Part shown: positions 32,289-43,472 of the stretch, in pieces
Layout: the number at the start of each line of letters is the position of its first letter
Numbering within the stretch: the first letter of the stretch is position 1
Translations under genes and position numbers: made by a program
Assembly: GCA_022925895.1 (NCBI GenBank)
Contig: JAKSYS010000013.1
Coordinates: 186,001 to 250,000, forward strand
Direction of reading: 5' to 3'
DNA length: 64,000 bases
Source: Fragilaria crotonensis
Taxonomy: Eukaryota > Bacillariophyta > Fragilariophyceae > Fragilariales > Fragilariaceae
Notes under the pieces: model-generated
Told to the model about the DNA's origin: nothing
Database searches by the model: none
The model's input: only the letters and a program-made list of their open reading frames with translations

Positions 32289-35265
32289 GGTTGCAGGTTG
32301 CGGGTTGCAGGTTGAAGGTTGCAGGTGTTCTGATTCAGTTTAATATGCTTCTGAAGGGCATTGTTCTGTCAGCTGGTGCGAGCTCCTTGAAGGCACGCGT
32401 CTCGAGCATATCTTCGAACTGTTCGCTTGGTATGACGAGCGACCTATCTTCGGCTGTCACGCCGTTTAAGTATCTTTGAACTGACATTTATCAGGTTTCT
32501 TTAATAGGATGAATTCAGGTTGTTGCGAAATACTGAGTATGTATCTCATGGAGGTCATCGACCATCGTAATTACACCATGGACTGTTGTCATTTGTTGTT
32601 TCATGTATAACGCAGTAAGACACCGGAACTCTGTTCGTCGACATTTATGTCATATACTAAATAAGGTACGAAGTCAACGAATCTCTGCATGATTTTAGTC
32701 TGATTTTTAGCGGGAAACATATAGAATCTTTGTATGTACTGTGTACTGTGTACTGTACATTTCATCCGAGTTTTTTTCCTGAAGGCTCCAGTACGACAGT
32801 ACCATAACCCTAGTAGTACAGGGTATTTTTTGAGCGACCCGAAATTCTTGTCCTTCAAAACAGCCAGACTGGTGCAACAAATGTTTTCAGCGATACTTGT
32901 CAATTGCAACAATTGAAGTTAAGTTGTTGTCCCTTGAAGGTATCCAGAGCTATGGTGTGCATCCAGTCCTTTCTCTATAAGTCAAGGACTGGATACACCA
33001 GATGATTTGTATATGGTGGGTAGTATTGCTTGTTTCTTGTTAACCCCCATACAAGTTGCAGGTGAAATGTGAAGTACTTTACAACAACTAACACCCTCAA
33101 AGTGTTGCCAATCATGTTAGGCAGCAATGGCAGCAATTTTGGTGAGTGTGATTGTGGTGAAAGAGTGTTGACCATCATCACGTCCTTCTCAGGTAGCTAA
33201 TTTGGATTGTGTTTAAGTGTTGGCCTTTGTGGCTGTACTCCTTTTTGGTGTGGAAAGCAAGGCAATACTTGCAAACAAGAACATGGGATACATTGGCTCT
33301 GGTGTCTGACCAGCAGACAGATGATGATCTTGTTGCTGGGTGATTGACCCGTACATACCAAGAAGCAACCTAGCAAATCCTAAAGCTACCTGACGACGAG
33401 TAAAGGCTTCTTGGAAACAGGTTGCAATAACCAAGGTGACTCCCAAGTCTGCCAAGCCAGTGGAGGTGTCACGGAGCCTCACAGATACTGTCCTGGAAAT
33501 GATGCTCTCCGTAAAATCCGTAATTACAAGAAGAGATCTGTAAGGTTTCTTTTTGCATCACGTCCGTGACCACATTGCTCCTCCTCAGGACTTCAACTGG
33601 TGACCTTCATTTCCAGAGATCTACTGTCCTTGCCCTTCAGCAAGTCTTCTTGTTTCTTGAGAAAAAGAAAGCATGATAATTGGTTCCAGAGCAATATCCA
33701 ACATAGTAGTATTTAGCTCTCAGCACAGAAACATTGTTGATGGATGCAATGAGCGACCACCACATTCATTCAGCGTATGGGGATCAAAGCACTCAGCCAG
33801 TGCATGGCGTTTGAGCAATTCGGGCAATGCTCCAAGACCGTAAATCTTTAGAAGCCAATTTTGTTGCATGCTAGCTTATTCATGCAGGTTTGGGAACATC
33901 ATGATGCTGGGGAAGGAATTGTCACAGATTTAGGAAGAGAAAGTTGATAGCATTACAGATTGCATTTTTCACAATCAAGAAATGGACATTTTGTTCTGAT
34001 GTTATGGCGTCTCAACACTTCTTGTCTTTGTTGTTGCACGGAATTTCCCACATTGGAGATAAGGACAGTCTGTTGTCCATTTTCTGTACAGGTACCTAAT
34101 TCCTCTGCTTCAATCCGGACAATGTTACTACCTCATACTGGCATACAATTATAGTGTTGCTAGAGTAGTGAGGCATGTGGCAGCACACAGGCAAGTCTGG
34201 TGTCAACAATGGCTTCAATTTACTTCCACATGGCATGATAACTTGGGTTTTGCAATTTGACTTCAGCAGCAGCAAGATCACATTATCACCACTTCTGATG
34301 AAATGGTTTCTCTTGAAAGCAGCATCACAAACCCTATTGGTGATTCCACTTCTTTTTGTGACCATTAAATGCACAAACATCTGAATTTGGGAAGTTTTCT
34401 CGCAAAGGCTGTCAAATCCTCTAGATTGTTCGGTGGTTCCCCAAATAGTTGGTGTTTGCAATAGCCGCTATGGCCACACGCTGCTTTTTTCCCATTTAAT
34501 CGCTATGTTCAGTGGAGAATAACTAGGAAGAATAATGTTGTTTTCTTCTCACCGAACGTTACGTTTTGACGGCATATCTCCTAACGCTCAGGTCTTCATG
34601 GGGGTTCATGTACAGCTGGATCCACGGTTGTGAGCTGCAGCTATAGACTTGAGGAGGCGCGCTTTTTCATAAATGAAGTAGTGATCAAAGAACATTCGTA
34701 AGGAAGTGCCTGTTTTCGATCTAGTACATGGATAGATAGCTTACAGAAGTTTCGGTCAAATGCCAGAATTCTCTACTGATTTATCAAATTGGACACTTTT
34801 ATTGGAACAAAGTGGTTCAAGAGGAGCTGCTGTGTGTACCATAGCACATGAAGTACAAGTGTAATTCTTAACTGTTTTTACGTTCATGTTGATCCTACAA
34901 GGCATCGGTTCCCATGGGTTGTCCGCCATGATTGTGAACGTGACTTTCGAACGGCAAGAATTCGATGAACCAGTATATTGGTAGCATCGGTACAGCAAAG
35001 TGTGTCGCATGCAGCAAGATACAGTTTGGAACTGTGGCCAGCTTGTCTGGATTACGAGTTTCTCCTCGTGCACTTTCCTGTGGAGTACTCTAGAGTTCCT
35101 CAAGAAAGGAGTAGTTGGATGAGTCATCCTGGAAGAATCCCGGTATTCACGAGTTGATAAAGTGCGATGGATTGCATGTATGCATGCGAAACCAGAATCC
35201 AAGAGATGGAGACGTGTGCGAAACACGCGCGTCCAGTCTCTCCTCATTCCTCAGTGATTGTCGTG
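32289..35265. other. Long intergenic stretch, about 3 kb
   Basis: No supported gene. A 90-codon minus frame at 33213-33482 ('LADLGVTLVIATCFQEAF') has amphipathic, protein-like composition but no recognised family and no continuation; it could be a transposon remnant. Other short frames lack support. Confidence 0.45.
32953..33000. repeat. Short strong hairpin
   Basis: TGGTGT-GC-ATCCAGTCCTT pairs with AAGGACTGGAT-ACACCA across a 12-nt loop, giving 17 paired bases with one small bulge. It could be a foldback remnant or an RNA hairpin. Nothing links it to a gene. Confidence 0.6.
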
Positions 35266-35877
35266 TCACACAATCTTGGACAGCTCCTCTTCAATGATTC
35301 TCTTCCACATCTGATATCCCTTATCATTAAGATGAAGCTGATCTCGGTGAAAGAATTTCGGATCCGCCTGCTGGTGGTGTTGATTGTCACAAAACATGAA
35401 TAGACAATCTAAAAACGTGACATTGGTGTGTTTCAAACATTGGCGTCGCATCCCCTCGCTCAATCGCGTGTATTGCTTTCGCGATTCTGCATCATCATTG
35501 AGCCATGGTTCGAATTTTGGACCCAAAACAATCAAATGACAAGTATGACGTTCGGATGGATGAGGATTGTGATGGGATACTGATGATGATGGTACTGTCA
35601 TGTTCTCCAACAATGTGTCCATGGCGCGAAGAGTAACTTTCAGTGGAATGCCATTCCCAACATCATTTTCACCAGCACAGAAAATGACAATGGTGGGCGA
35701 AGCCGTAGTATCATCCTTGAGGAATGAGAAATCGAATTGATCCACCACTTGTTCCAAGGTTGCACCGGAGTATCCTTGGACTTGCACTTCTGCCTTTGTC
35801 GACGATATCGTCCACTCTGGTAACAAATCCGATGGCCATCGAGCAATATCGGAATCACCCAGGAGAAGAATCTTCAT
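35266..35877 (-). CDS. SGNH (GDSL-like) hydrolase
   Basis: Read from Met 35877 this is a 203-residue single-domain protein. Block I is 'MKILLLGDSDIARWP' (catalytic Ser). The Gly of 'QGYSGATLEQV' serves as block II. 'IVIFCAGENDVGNG' is block III (Asn). 'FFHRDQLHLNDKGYQMWKRI' is block V, with the catalytic Asp and His. All four SGNH signatures are present and in order, so an esterase, lipase or acetylhydrolase is likely; the substrate cannot be told. The frame is open to an upstream ATG at 35997, but those 40 extra residues cross a CA-dinucleotide run and do not form a signal peptide, so I prefer the internal Met. No intron. Confidence 0.85.
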   Translation of the reverse strand: MKILLLGDSDIARWPSDLLPEWTISSTKAEVQVQGYSGATLEQVVDQFDFSFLKDDTTASPTIVIFCAGENDVGNGIPLKVTLRAMDTLLENMTVPSSSVSHHNPHPSERHTCHLIVLGPKFEPWLNDDAESRKQYTRLSEGMRRQCLKHTNVTFLDCLFMFCDNQHHQQADPKFFHRDQLHLNDKGYQMWKRIIEEELSKIV

Positions 35878-35997
35878 TGTCTGCGTCCCATGGCATCGAT
35901 CGATGGATGTGTGTGTGTGTGTGCTGAACTTTACTGGATTGTTCGTGAGGGGATCACTACTAGCTCCAAACGGGTTGCAAGTGTACCTCCGACGCAT

Positions 35998-38779
35998 GAT
36001 GAAAAAATAATATGAATTGTCGTAGATGCGAGTACATTTTGTACGTGACAGAAAAAAGCGTCATCCTTGTTTCGCCGCCGACGTGCATTTTAGAATATAA
36101 GGTACTACTAGTACTGTACTACCAGGTGCACTTGCGTAGTGCGTACTAGACCTCAGTTCACGTGTTTCTTCTGGATGATATGACGACCTGCTACTAGTAA
36201 CTGCTGTTGGTTATCATTAAACACATCATGCTAACTCGATCAAAATCGCAGTTGCTAATTCATAACGTATTAAACTACCGCAGTCACCACCCAACAGAGC
36301 TCGCTTAGCATCTTTAAATTGAAGACTTGAGTCCCTCGCCACTGTTAGCATAATGGACGAGCCAGGACAACGAAACATCAGGTCCTTTCCTGCTGCAGGG
36401 CATAGCCGACTGCCGACACTCCATCAGGTATTACATCATTGTTGCAGGCTGGGATTCCATAATGCCTTCTCATTGCCTCTGGGATCCTATTGAGTCGGGC
36501 ATCAAAATACTCCATTTGACAAGCCAAGTAATGATACTATGGCAGGCCGTAAGATCGTGATCAAAACAAACTCTCCAACCAAAAGTTGATCGAGATATTG
36601 AGATTCCGGACATCGCACCAGGCACAACTCCCTTTCCAAGTGTTCAATAGCTGGAAATGCAACTGAGTGTGCCTTCAATGATTCCATCACGGACCTGCCA
36701 GTCGCTCAGGAATTCAATCCGGCTATCAATTTCATATTGCTGTTGTATCCGTCGGCGCATGAGGAGCAATCAGTAATGACGTCAACCATTCCATTAAAAC
36801 ACCCGGTGATGCTTCCTACTAAGAATGGATTCCATCCACACTCCAACTTTTCCTGCTGCGATGCCTTCGTCGTCAACAGACAGTGATCCCACCTGAACTT
36901 CGATCGAGTATGCCATCCGACACTCCATCACTTGTTCCATCGGTCCAGAGGTATTCCTCGATTATTGTCGTCAAAGTCAGGAATTCCCTCGCCTACCAGC
37001 CAGAATTCTATCCAACAATCTAAATGATGCTCCATAGAAAATCCAATGCTGGTCCAACGAAAGTCGATCGAGAAGGTTGATTTCCACAACCACCTTGCGA
37101 TAACTCGGAATGTGTGTCACCATTGATTGTGCTGACTTCGGCGATTCATCCCACCAGTTACTAGTTACACCATCACAAATCAGAATCGTACATGTGGGTT
37201 GATCTCGTCAATCTCTCTAGATTCGGTGATGACTTGTCCCCGAAGGATGCAAGTTGGGCCAAAAGAAGTTGTTGTCGATGTTGTTGTGTCGTCATTGCTA
37301 CGCTGGAAGTACTATGGTAACATACCAGGACGTACATGATACACGTGCTTACAAGCGTATATTCGGACTGCCTCCTTGTGCAGGATCTTGTCTCATAGGA
37401 GTGGATTTAAAACTCCTGTAGACATATACTAAGCGTGTACGACCCGACCCACAGTATTTGCTTGCAGTTTTAATATTTTTCGGAGGTACACTTGCAACCC
37501 GTTTGGAGGTCGTACTAGAGACCATTCGGGCTCTGAAGGGCTGGCCCGAAATTCGACACATATCCCATTTTTTAACTGAAAAATTCGAACACACATGTTT
37601 AATTTGCTTCCCCGTGGAAGGAAGCAATCATCAACTTCACCAAAACCCAAAAGTTCGATGAGATCGTGCACTACGTGAGACCTCTACATACATGGAGTAC
37701 AATGGTGCACGATCTCATCGAAGTTCAAGGAATTGGGAGAGAAAGGTACACTACAAACGATCCGAAATATGTCATGTAACGGTCTGTTAACGCGTGTTCG
37801 CATTTTCGGGCCAGTCCTTCAGAGCCCGAATGGTCTCTAGTGCCCCCCTGCAATATGTCATACGACTCTTGAACGGTTTTTATTATATTGATACATGTAT
37901 ATGATTCGATCTTCCGAATCTAGTGTGTATGGATATCAGATATATGTGCGCGTGTTACTCGGAGTACATACAGTATTCCACAAATACTATGCATATCCTA
38001 CTATATTATCCTACTATAGTGTGCGTGCGTCCGTGTGTTACGGAGTATGACCACTCTGGGGTACTGGATCAAATGTTGCACTGTTACGTGGATTACATGT
38101 ACTACAGGTCTACAGTACATAAACGGACGGTAATTTATGTTGAAACGACAGTGTGTTACGTTACTGAACTACAATACTGTACGAATTCAAAGTTACTGGA
38201 TGGAATACTCATTGAATTTGCTGTGAACAGGTTGCTTGACAAATGCTACTGTAAAATATACCGTGCGATGAACTGCAATACTGGGGCATGATGGCATGAT
38301 AAGTACGTTGTACCTGGTACTGTACTTCATGAAGTTTCCTTCGTTGGTACCATGGTACTGCATACTGTAGGGGGAAAAATTAGTGGTACGGAGTACGACC
38401 AGGTTGGGGGTACTGTACGTCCAGTTTCCTGTAGTAGACACTCCGATCAAATGTGAGGTACTTGTACCCACTAGTACAGTTTATATTGTAAACAGCACAA
38501 TACCTGGTAACAGGTACGGTAGCGGGGCGTTCGGACGGACGGGGTTCCAATCACACGTCCAGAGGCGTCATCAATCGCACCATATATCGGATCCACGTCA
38601 AACGCTCGGAACCAAATTCAGTCGTATGTCACAAGACACTTTCCAAAGCACGACAGAGCCATGATCGTGAAAGGTTTTGTTTCGTGCCCTTGCCTTGTTG
38701 TGCAGCAGTCCACATTCGTATTGGTGCGTTAAATACAGTGCTCAGCAGAGATTCATAGCAGTCAGAAGTTGTGGTCAGT
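35998..38779. other. Long intergenic stretch, about 2.8 kb
   Basis: No intact gene. Minus-strand reading of about 37260-36350 gives several protein-like segments broken by stops (for example 36502-36690), perhaps an old decayed coding sequence; no family is recognised. 37923-38075 holds an inverted relative of the CCCAGAGTGGTC block seen in the hAT island. GTAC-rich dyads fill 36095-36160 and 38300-38520. Confidence 0.45.
37515..37840. repeat. Foldback element with nested inverted repeats
   Basis: CTAGAGACCATTCGGGCTCT (37515 on; 36 bp in all) pairs with 37805-37840 with one mismatch. Inside it, TTCGATGAGATCGTGCA at 37654-37670 pairs perfectly with 37706-37722. The whole 326-bp unit folds into two concentric stems, as in a foldback or MITE-like element. 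It carries no gene. Confidence 0.85.
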
Positions 38780-40605
38780 ATGAGTAATTCTACAACAATA
38801 TCCAACGAAATGAAATTGATTGAGAACGCCAGGGATGGTCATCTTCTCGAGGTTACGAACCTCCTGCGTAGAGGGACAAACGTGAATGCTACAGATGAGA
38901 ATGGCAACACAGCTCTTATCTTGGCAAGCACAAATGGTCTCTTGGATGTGGTTCGTGCCTTATTGGACCACGACGACATTGATGTGAATATCGAGGATAG
39001 TGATGACAACACTGCTCTTATCTATGCCAGCATATATGAGCATTTGGAAGTGGTTCGAGCTTTGTTGGATCATGACGGGGTGGATGTGAATGTCAAGAAT
39101 AGTGACGGCGAGACATCTCTCATCATTGCAAGTACACACGGCTATTTGGATGTGGTTCGTGCTTTATTGGATCATGAAGAGGTGGATGTGAATATCACGA
39201 ATGATGATGGCGAGACATCTCTAATCATTGCAAGTACACACGGCTATTTAGAAGTGGTTCGTGCTTTGTTGGATCATGCTGAGGTAGATGTGAATATCAA
39301 GGATGATTATGGCTGGACAGCCCTCATCTGGGCTAGTGACAACGGCCATGTGGACGTGGCTCGTGATTTGTTGAATTACGATGGGGTGGATGTGAATATT
39401 CAGGATGAGTGGCTGGACAGCTCTCATTTGGGCCAGCGAAATGGCCATGCGGAAGTGGTTCGTGCTTTATTGGATTACGAAGGGGTGGATGTGAATGTCA
39501 AGAGAAATGATGGTGACGCAGCTCTTATCCGCGCCAGCGTGAATGACCATGTGGAAGCGGTGTGCGCTCTATTGGATCACGATGAGGTGGACGTGAATAT
39601 CACGCATCATGATGGTTGCTCGGCTCTCATGTTGGCAAGTAGTTTCGGTCACTTCGAAGTGGTTCGTGCTTTACTGAATCACGAATTATAGATGTGAACA
39701 TCACCAATGATCATTGCAACACAGCTGTGAACAATGCAAGCGAATACGGCCATTTGGAAGTTGTTCGTGCTCTATTGAATCACAAAGGCACGAATGTGAA
39801 TGTAAGGGATCGTGATGGCGACACAGCTCTCATCTTGGCAAGCAGAAGGGGGCATTTGGAAGTGGCTCGTGTTTTGTTGAATCACGAGGGGCTGGATGTG
39901 AATGTCAAGGATAACGATGGCAACACAGCTCTCATCAACGCAAGCCATCATGGTCATTCGGAAGTTGTTCGTCTTTTATTGAATCATGATGGCGTGGATG
40001 AGACTATCGAGAATACAGGGGGCAACAGTGCTCTCATCTGCGAAAGTAAGAAGGGCAATGTGGACGTCGTTCCAGCCTTCTTGAAACACGAGCCTGTGGA
40101 TTTGAATATCCAGAATAATGATGGTTGGACAGCCCTCATCTCTGCAAGCTATCATGGCTATTCGGAAGTGGTCTGTGTTTTATTGAATCACGCTGACGTT
40201 GATGTGAACATCAAAAGTAATGATGGCAACTCAGGTCTCGCCTGCGCAAGCTATAATGGCCGTTTGGAAGTGGTTCGAGCTCTTGTAAATCACGAGAAAG
40301 TGGATGCAAACATCAGGGATGATTACGGCTGGACAGCTCTCATCAAGGCAAGCAGCTTAGGCCGATTTGAAGTGGTTCGTGAGTTATTGAGTCACGAAGG
40401 AGTGGATGCGAATATCAAGGATAAAGAGGGTAGGACAGCTCTCATCGTGGCAAGCACTTATGGCAATTTGGAAGTGGTTCGTGCATTCTTGAACCAAGAA
40501 GGTGTGGATGCGAGTATCAAGGATAAAAAGGGCGAAACGGCTCTTGATAAGGCTCGCCAGAAGAAAAATGTTGCGGTTTCTCGTCTTTTGGAAGACTATG
40601 CATGA
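38780..40605 (+). CDS. Ankyrin-repeat protein (one frameshift)
   Basis: Start is the ATG at 38780 ('MSNSTTISNEMKLIENARDG'). About 17 ankyrin repeats of 34 residues (102 bp) follow, with the pattern 'D-V-N-I-x-D-x-x-G-x-T-A-L-I-x-A-S-x-x-G-H-x-E-V-V-R-A-L-L-x-H'. The frame breaks at 39683-39691 ('LLNHEL' then TAG), and the next frame resumes at once with 'DVNITNDHCNTAV' and runs to 40605, so one base is missing. Within the first half, 39405-39445 is read out of phase ('DEWLDSSHLGQRNGHA'), because about two bases and then one base are absent. No other domain, signal or membrane segment is present. Likely a cytosolic protein-interaction scaffold of about 610 residues. The near-identical repeats make expansion and contraction likely. 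Confidence 0.85.
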
Positions 40606-41956
40606 TTGCAGAGACAGGACGCTCCACAGGTTGCCAAATGGATTGGGCCGGTCCTGCATTGATGTAGGCGCTTCTGTTAGCCTACCCGTTTTAGAAGTGC
40701 CCGAATCTCGACTGCCAGACTCCCCGTTCGATATGAAAGACCTGAGAAATTCCACGAAACGGTTTGCGAACGTGATGCAAAGATACAGAGTCGTCTTCAC
40801 CTATGCACACTCGGGTTGACCAAGACGCAAGCCAATTGAGATCGAGTTCCCTCGAAGATTGATTGTGGTGATGGGATCCTGGCTGGACTTGTGTAGTCAG
40901 GTACTCGAAACGCTTGACACCGATTCGATGAAGACTTTTCTAGATTCTGAGTCCAACGAAGCATCGAAGCATCGAAGCATCGAAAATACCATAGAGAAAA
41001 ACACCGTGTTCAGGATACACAAGCGGGAGAAATTTCACAGTTTATAATTGAAAGTGCGGAGTAAACGACTTACTACCTGGTAGCAGACGCTGTACAGGCC
41101 TTCGACGTCTTGGATGACGCTGCCGAATGCTCCTTCGATTTCATCATAATACGCAAAGGAGGAAACGATCCGGTTGCGCGAATCTGCAGACGAGGTGATG
41201 CGAAGAGACATGACGCAGTTGCGATGCGCGGCGAAGCTTGAGAGAGAACGGTGCTTCTATAATAATCGGCACTTGTCTTCGACCGGCTGTACTAGGTATC
41301 ATAGCCACGATTGTACGACGAGGGCCTGGCACAGAGTTACCTACCGACAATGAGATGAGGAGTTTCTTGGCAGAGTTGGGGGCACATCTACGTTTAGATA
41401 CGTTCTCGACCGTGGCGTAGGTGGCCTTATCGGTTGCTGGGTACAAGTACCAGGTACAATCTCCACGTTTGTTGTTGTGACAGTCAGATCCAATTCTCCC
41501 AAACCGCACGTAGGCACTCGTTGTCCACTCGGATGTTGACATTTCATTCATGATGGAATCCAACCACGTATAACTTATACACTGCATTACATACACTAAG
41601 ATACAACAATATTGTGATATCCGTGTCGCGTCTCCGTAGTATTGCCATCTCCATTTCAACCATGTTCAATACGATCAGGAATTCGAAAGCTCCATGGCGT
41701 CCGTGTTGCCTGTTCAGGTTGAATGTATTGGTGCAGGTCTGTTGTTCCGGGAGTCGGGATTGGGGAACCAACGATAGCCGATCATGCCTGCTGATTCTGT
41801 TTCGTTCCTGGTGCTTGCAGTGTCCTAATAATAGAACGGCATTTGTTTCAGACTGGATACTGGGTAACTTATTCCCTTCAATGATAAAACCAAGAATTTT
41901 TAGTCTAATACTATCTACGTAGTATGAACTAGAACCTGTTAGTGCAGTTGGAACTC
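40606..41956. other. Intergenic, about 1.35 kb
   Basis: No supported gene. A short CATCGAAG triplication lies near 40962-40985. Frames on both strands at 41144-41960 have no recognisable family or signal. Confidence 0.45.
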
Positions 41957-42999
41957 TCAAGTACGTGTTTCAGACACCCAGTTGGTGAGCGCGTATCGAT
42001 CCACTGACGATGGCAACACCATGTGCTCCACCAGGTCGCTTTGAAAAATGACCAGAGTTCCTCCTTTCGGGACAATATCGAATGACTCCTCCCGATCCTT
42101 TGGATTCGCCCAACATCGCAGCATTCCTCCATCGGACTCTTGTCGATCTGGCTCGTTCAGATATAAAATGACTGTCGTGACTCGTTGTCGATAGTCCGAG
42201 AGGCGCCACCATTCCAAAAGACCCAACTCGGACAGTGTCGACGCAGGCATCCGTGTCGCGAGTACGACGCTTTGGAATCCCCTGGATACAGTGCCAATTG
42301 ACAGGGTCGAGGAACCACCACGTGACGATGCTGAGCTGGATGAGACAATGTTGCAGTTGTTGTTGTCGGAGTTGTAGATGAAGCCGTATTGACGCCATTG
42401 CCATGGTATCCAGAGTCTTGTAATGCCTGTTCGACCCCGCGAATAAAGCGAACGCAGTACATCAAGTGTTCACTGCAATGTCATCATTTGTATCATCGAC
42501 GACACCATTTGTTCTTATTGCGCTACTACTACTACTTGTAGTACTACTACTCTTCATGTTTGTGTTGACCTCATCTTGAATCCAAAGGATACAATCCTGT
42601 CTGACATCGTCATCATTCCCACTTGTTTCCATGACAAGATGTTTCTGTTTTATATAATTCTCATTCCACGTCGTGCCGCATACTTGTTCCTTGATAGTGC
42701 CGCAGGCAGTACAACAATCCCTCGTTGTTGTAGTTCCTTGACATGATGAGGTTGAATGAGTGTACTCGTTTGTTGACAACGACAGTGATGAGGAATGTCG
42801 ACATTGTCAGGATGTAGATCCGTCCGATGGTAGGCTCCACAAGTAGTCCAACAAGACCGGCACAAATGGCAAGTGCCATGATTGTATCAGGAGATGGTGG
42901 TGCTGTTGTACTTGTTGTTGTTTTTGTTGTTGTGGATGTTTGTCGTGGTAGTTGTAGTCGTTGCTTGTTGGTTTGTATGTGACCCGTGGCAGAGGACAA
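41957..42999 (-). pseudogene. Prolyl-4-hydroxylase-like 2OG-Fe(II) dioxygenase, multiply frameshifted
   Basis: The minus strand encodes a recognisable P4H-type enzyme spread over three frames. A transmembrane anchor comes first ('TIMALAICAGLVGLLVEPTI'), then 'IQPHHVKELQQRGIVVLPAA', then 'SGNDDDVRQDCILWIQDE', then 'MYCVRFIRGVEQALQDSGYH', then 'QLALYPGDSKASYSRH' (start of the H-x-D iron motif), and finally 'TTVILYLNEPD', 'PKGGTLVIFQSDLVEHMVLP' and 'RYALTNWV', with the second iron His and the 2-oxoglutarate-binding Arg. At least three one-base shifts are needed (around 42690-42720, 42480-42490 and 42230-42260). The family would hydroxylate Pro in secretory proteins or related substrates. All key C-terminal residues survive, so recent decay or consensus error are both possible. 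Confidence 0.65.
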
Positions 43000-43472
43000 A
43001 AGTCGTTGCCACTTGAATATATTGACTTCCTTTGTTCTGGAACGAGAGGCAGGGTTGTGAGAGAGAGGGAGGCGGAGGGACAGATCAAGTTAGTCTTGCT
43101 TCAGGATCACTTCACACTTCAGTTACACCAGGAATTTAAGAACTTCAAAGTACACGTAGCTCAAGTTGAGGTGAGTTGCGCAAGAGTGTGCAAGACGAGA
43201 GTGGGGTGGACTTTTTTCCGTGTCTGGGGCAGCTGTGATTTTGTGTTTTGTGAGGCCAGTGCGCGTTTGCGTATGGCTGGATTCACGAACAGGATTCGCG
43301 AGGTAGAGCTCTACGTACTAGTACCACGATTTTTTTAATGCGTGCGCATCGAAAATAGATTTATGCGTCGAATCACTTGCTTCTCAACCCCATTGACCTT
43401 GACAGTCCATACCTTCACCAATTCTTGATATTCCGTGGAGCTTCTTGAAGATATTTCATCTCCTTGTTCATC
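43000..43472. other. Intergenic
   Basis: No gene seen. It lies between the P4H-like gene (minus) and the second DDE transposase (plus). Confidence 0.5.

Noticed and set aside
33213-33482. 90-codon minus frame with protein-like composition
   Set aside because: No start context, no continuation and no recognised family; mentioned only as a possible remnant.
36350-37260. Minus-strand segments that look like a decayed gene
   Set aside because: Many stops in all frames and no motif I can name; not enough to call a pseudogene.
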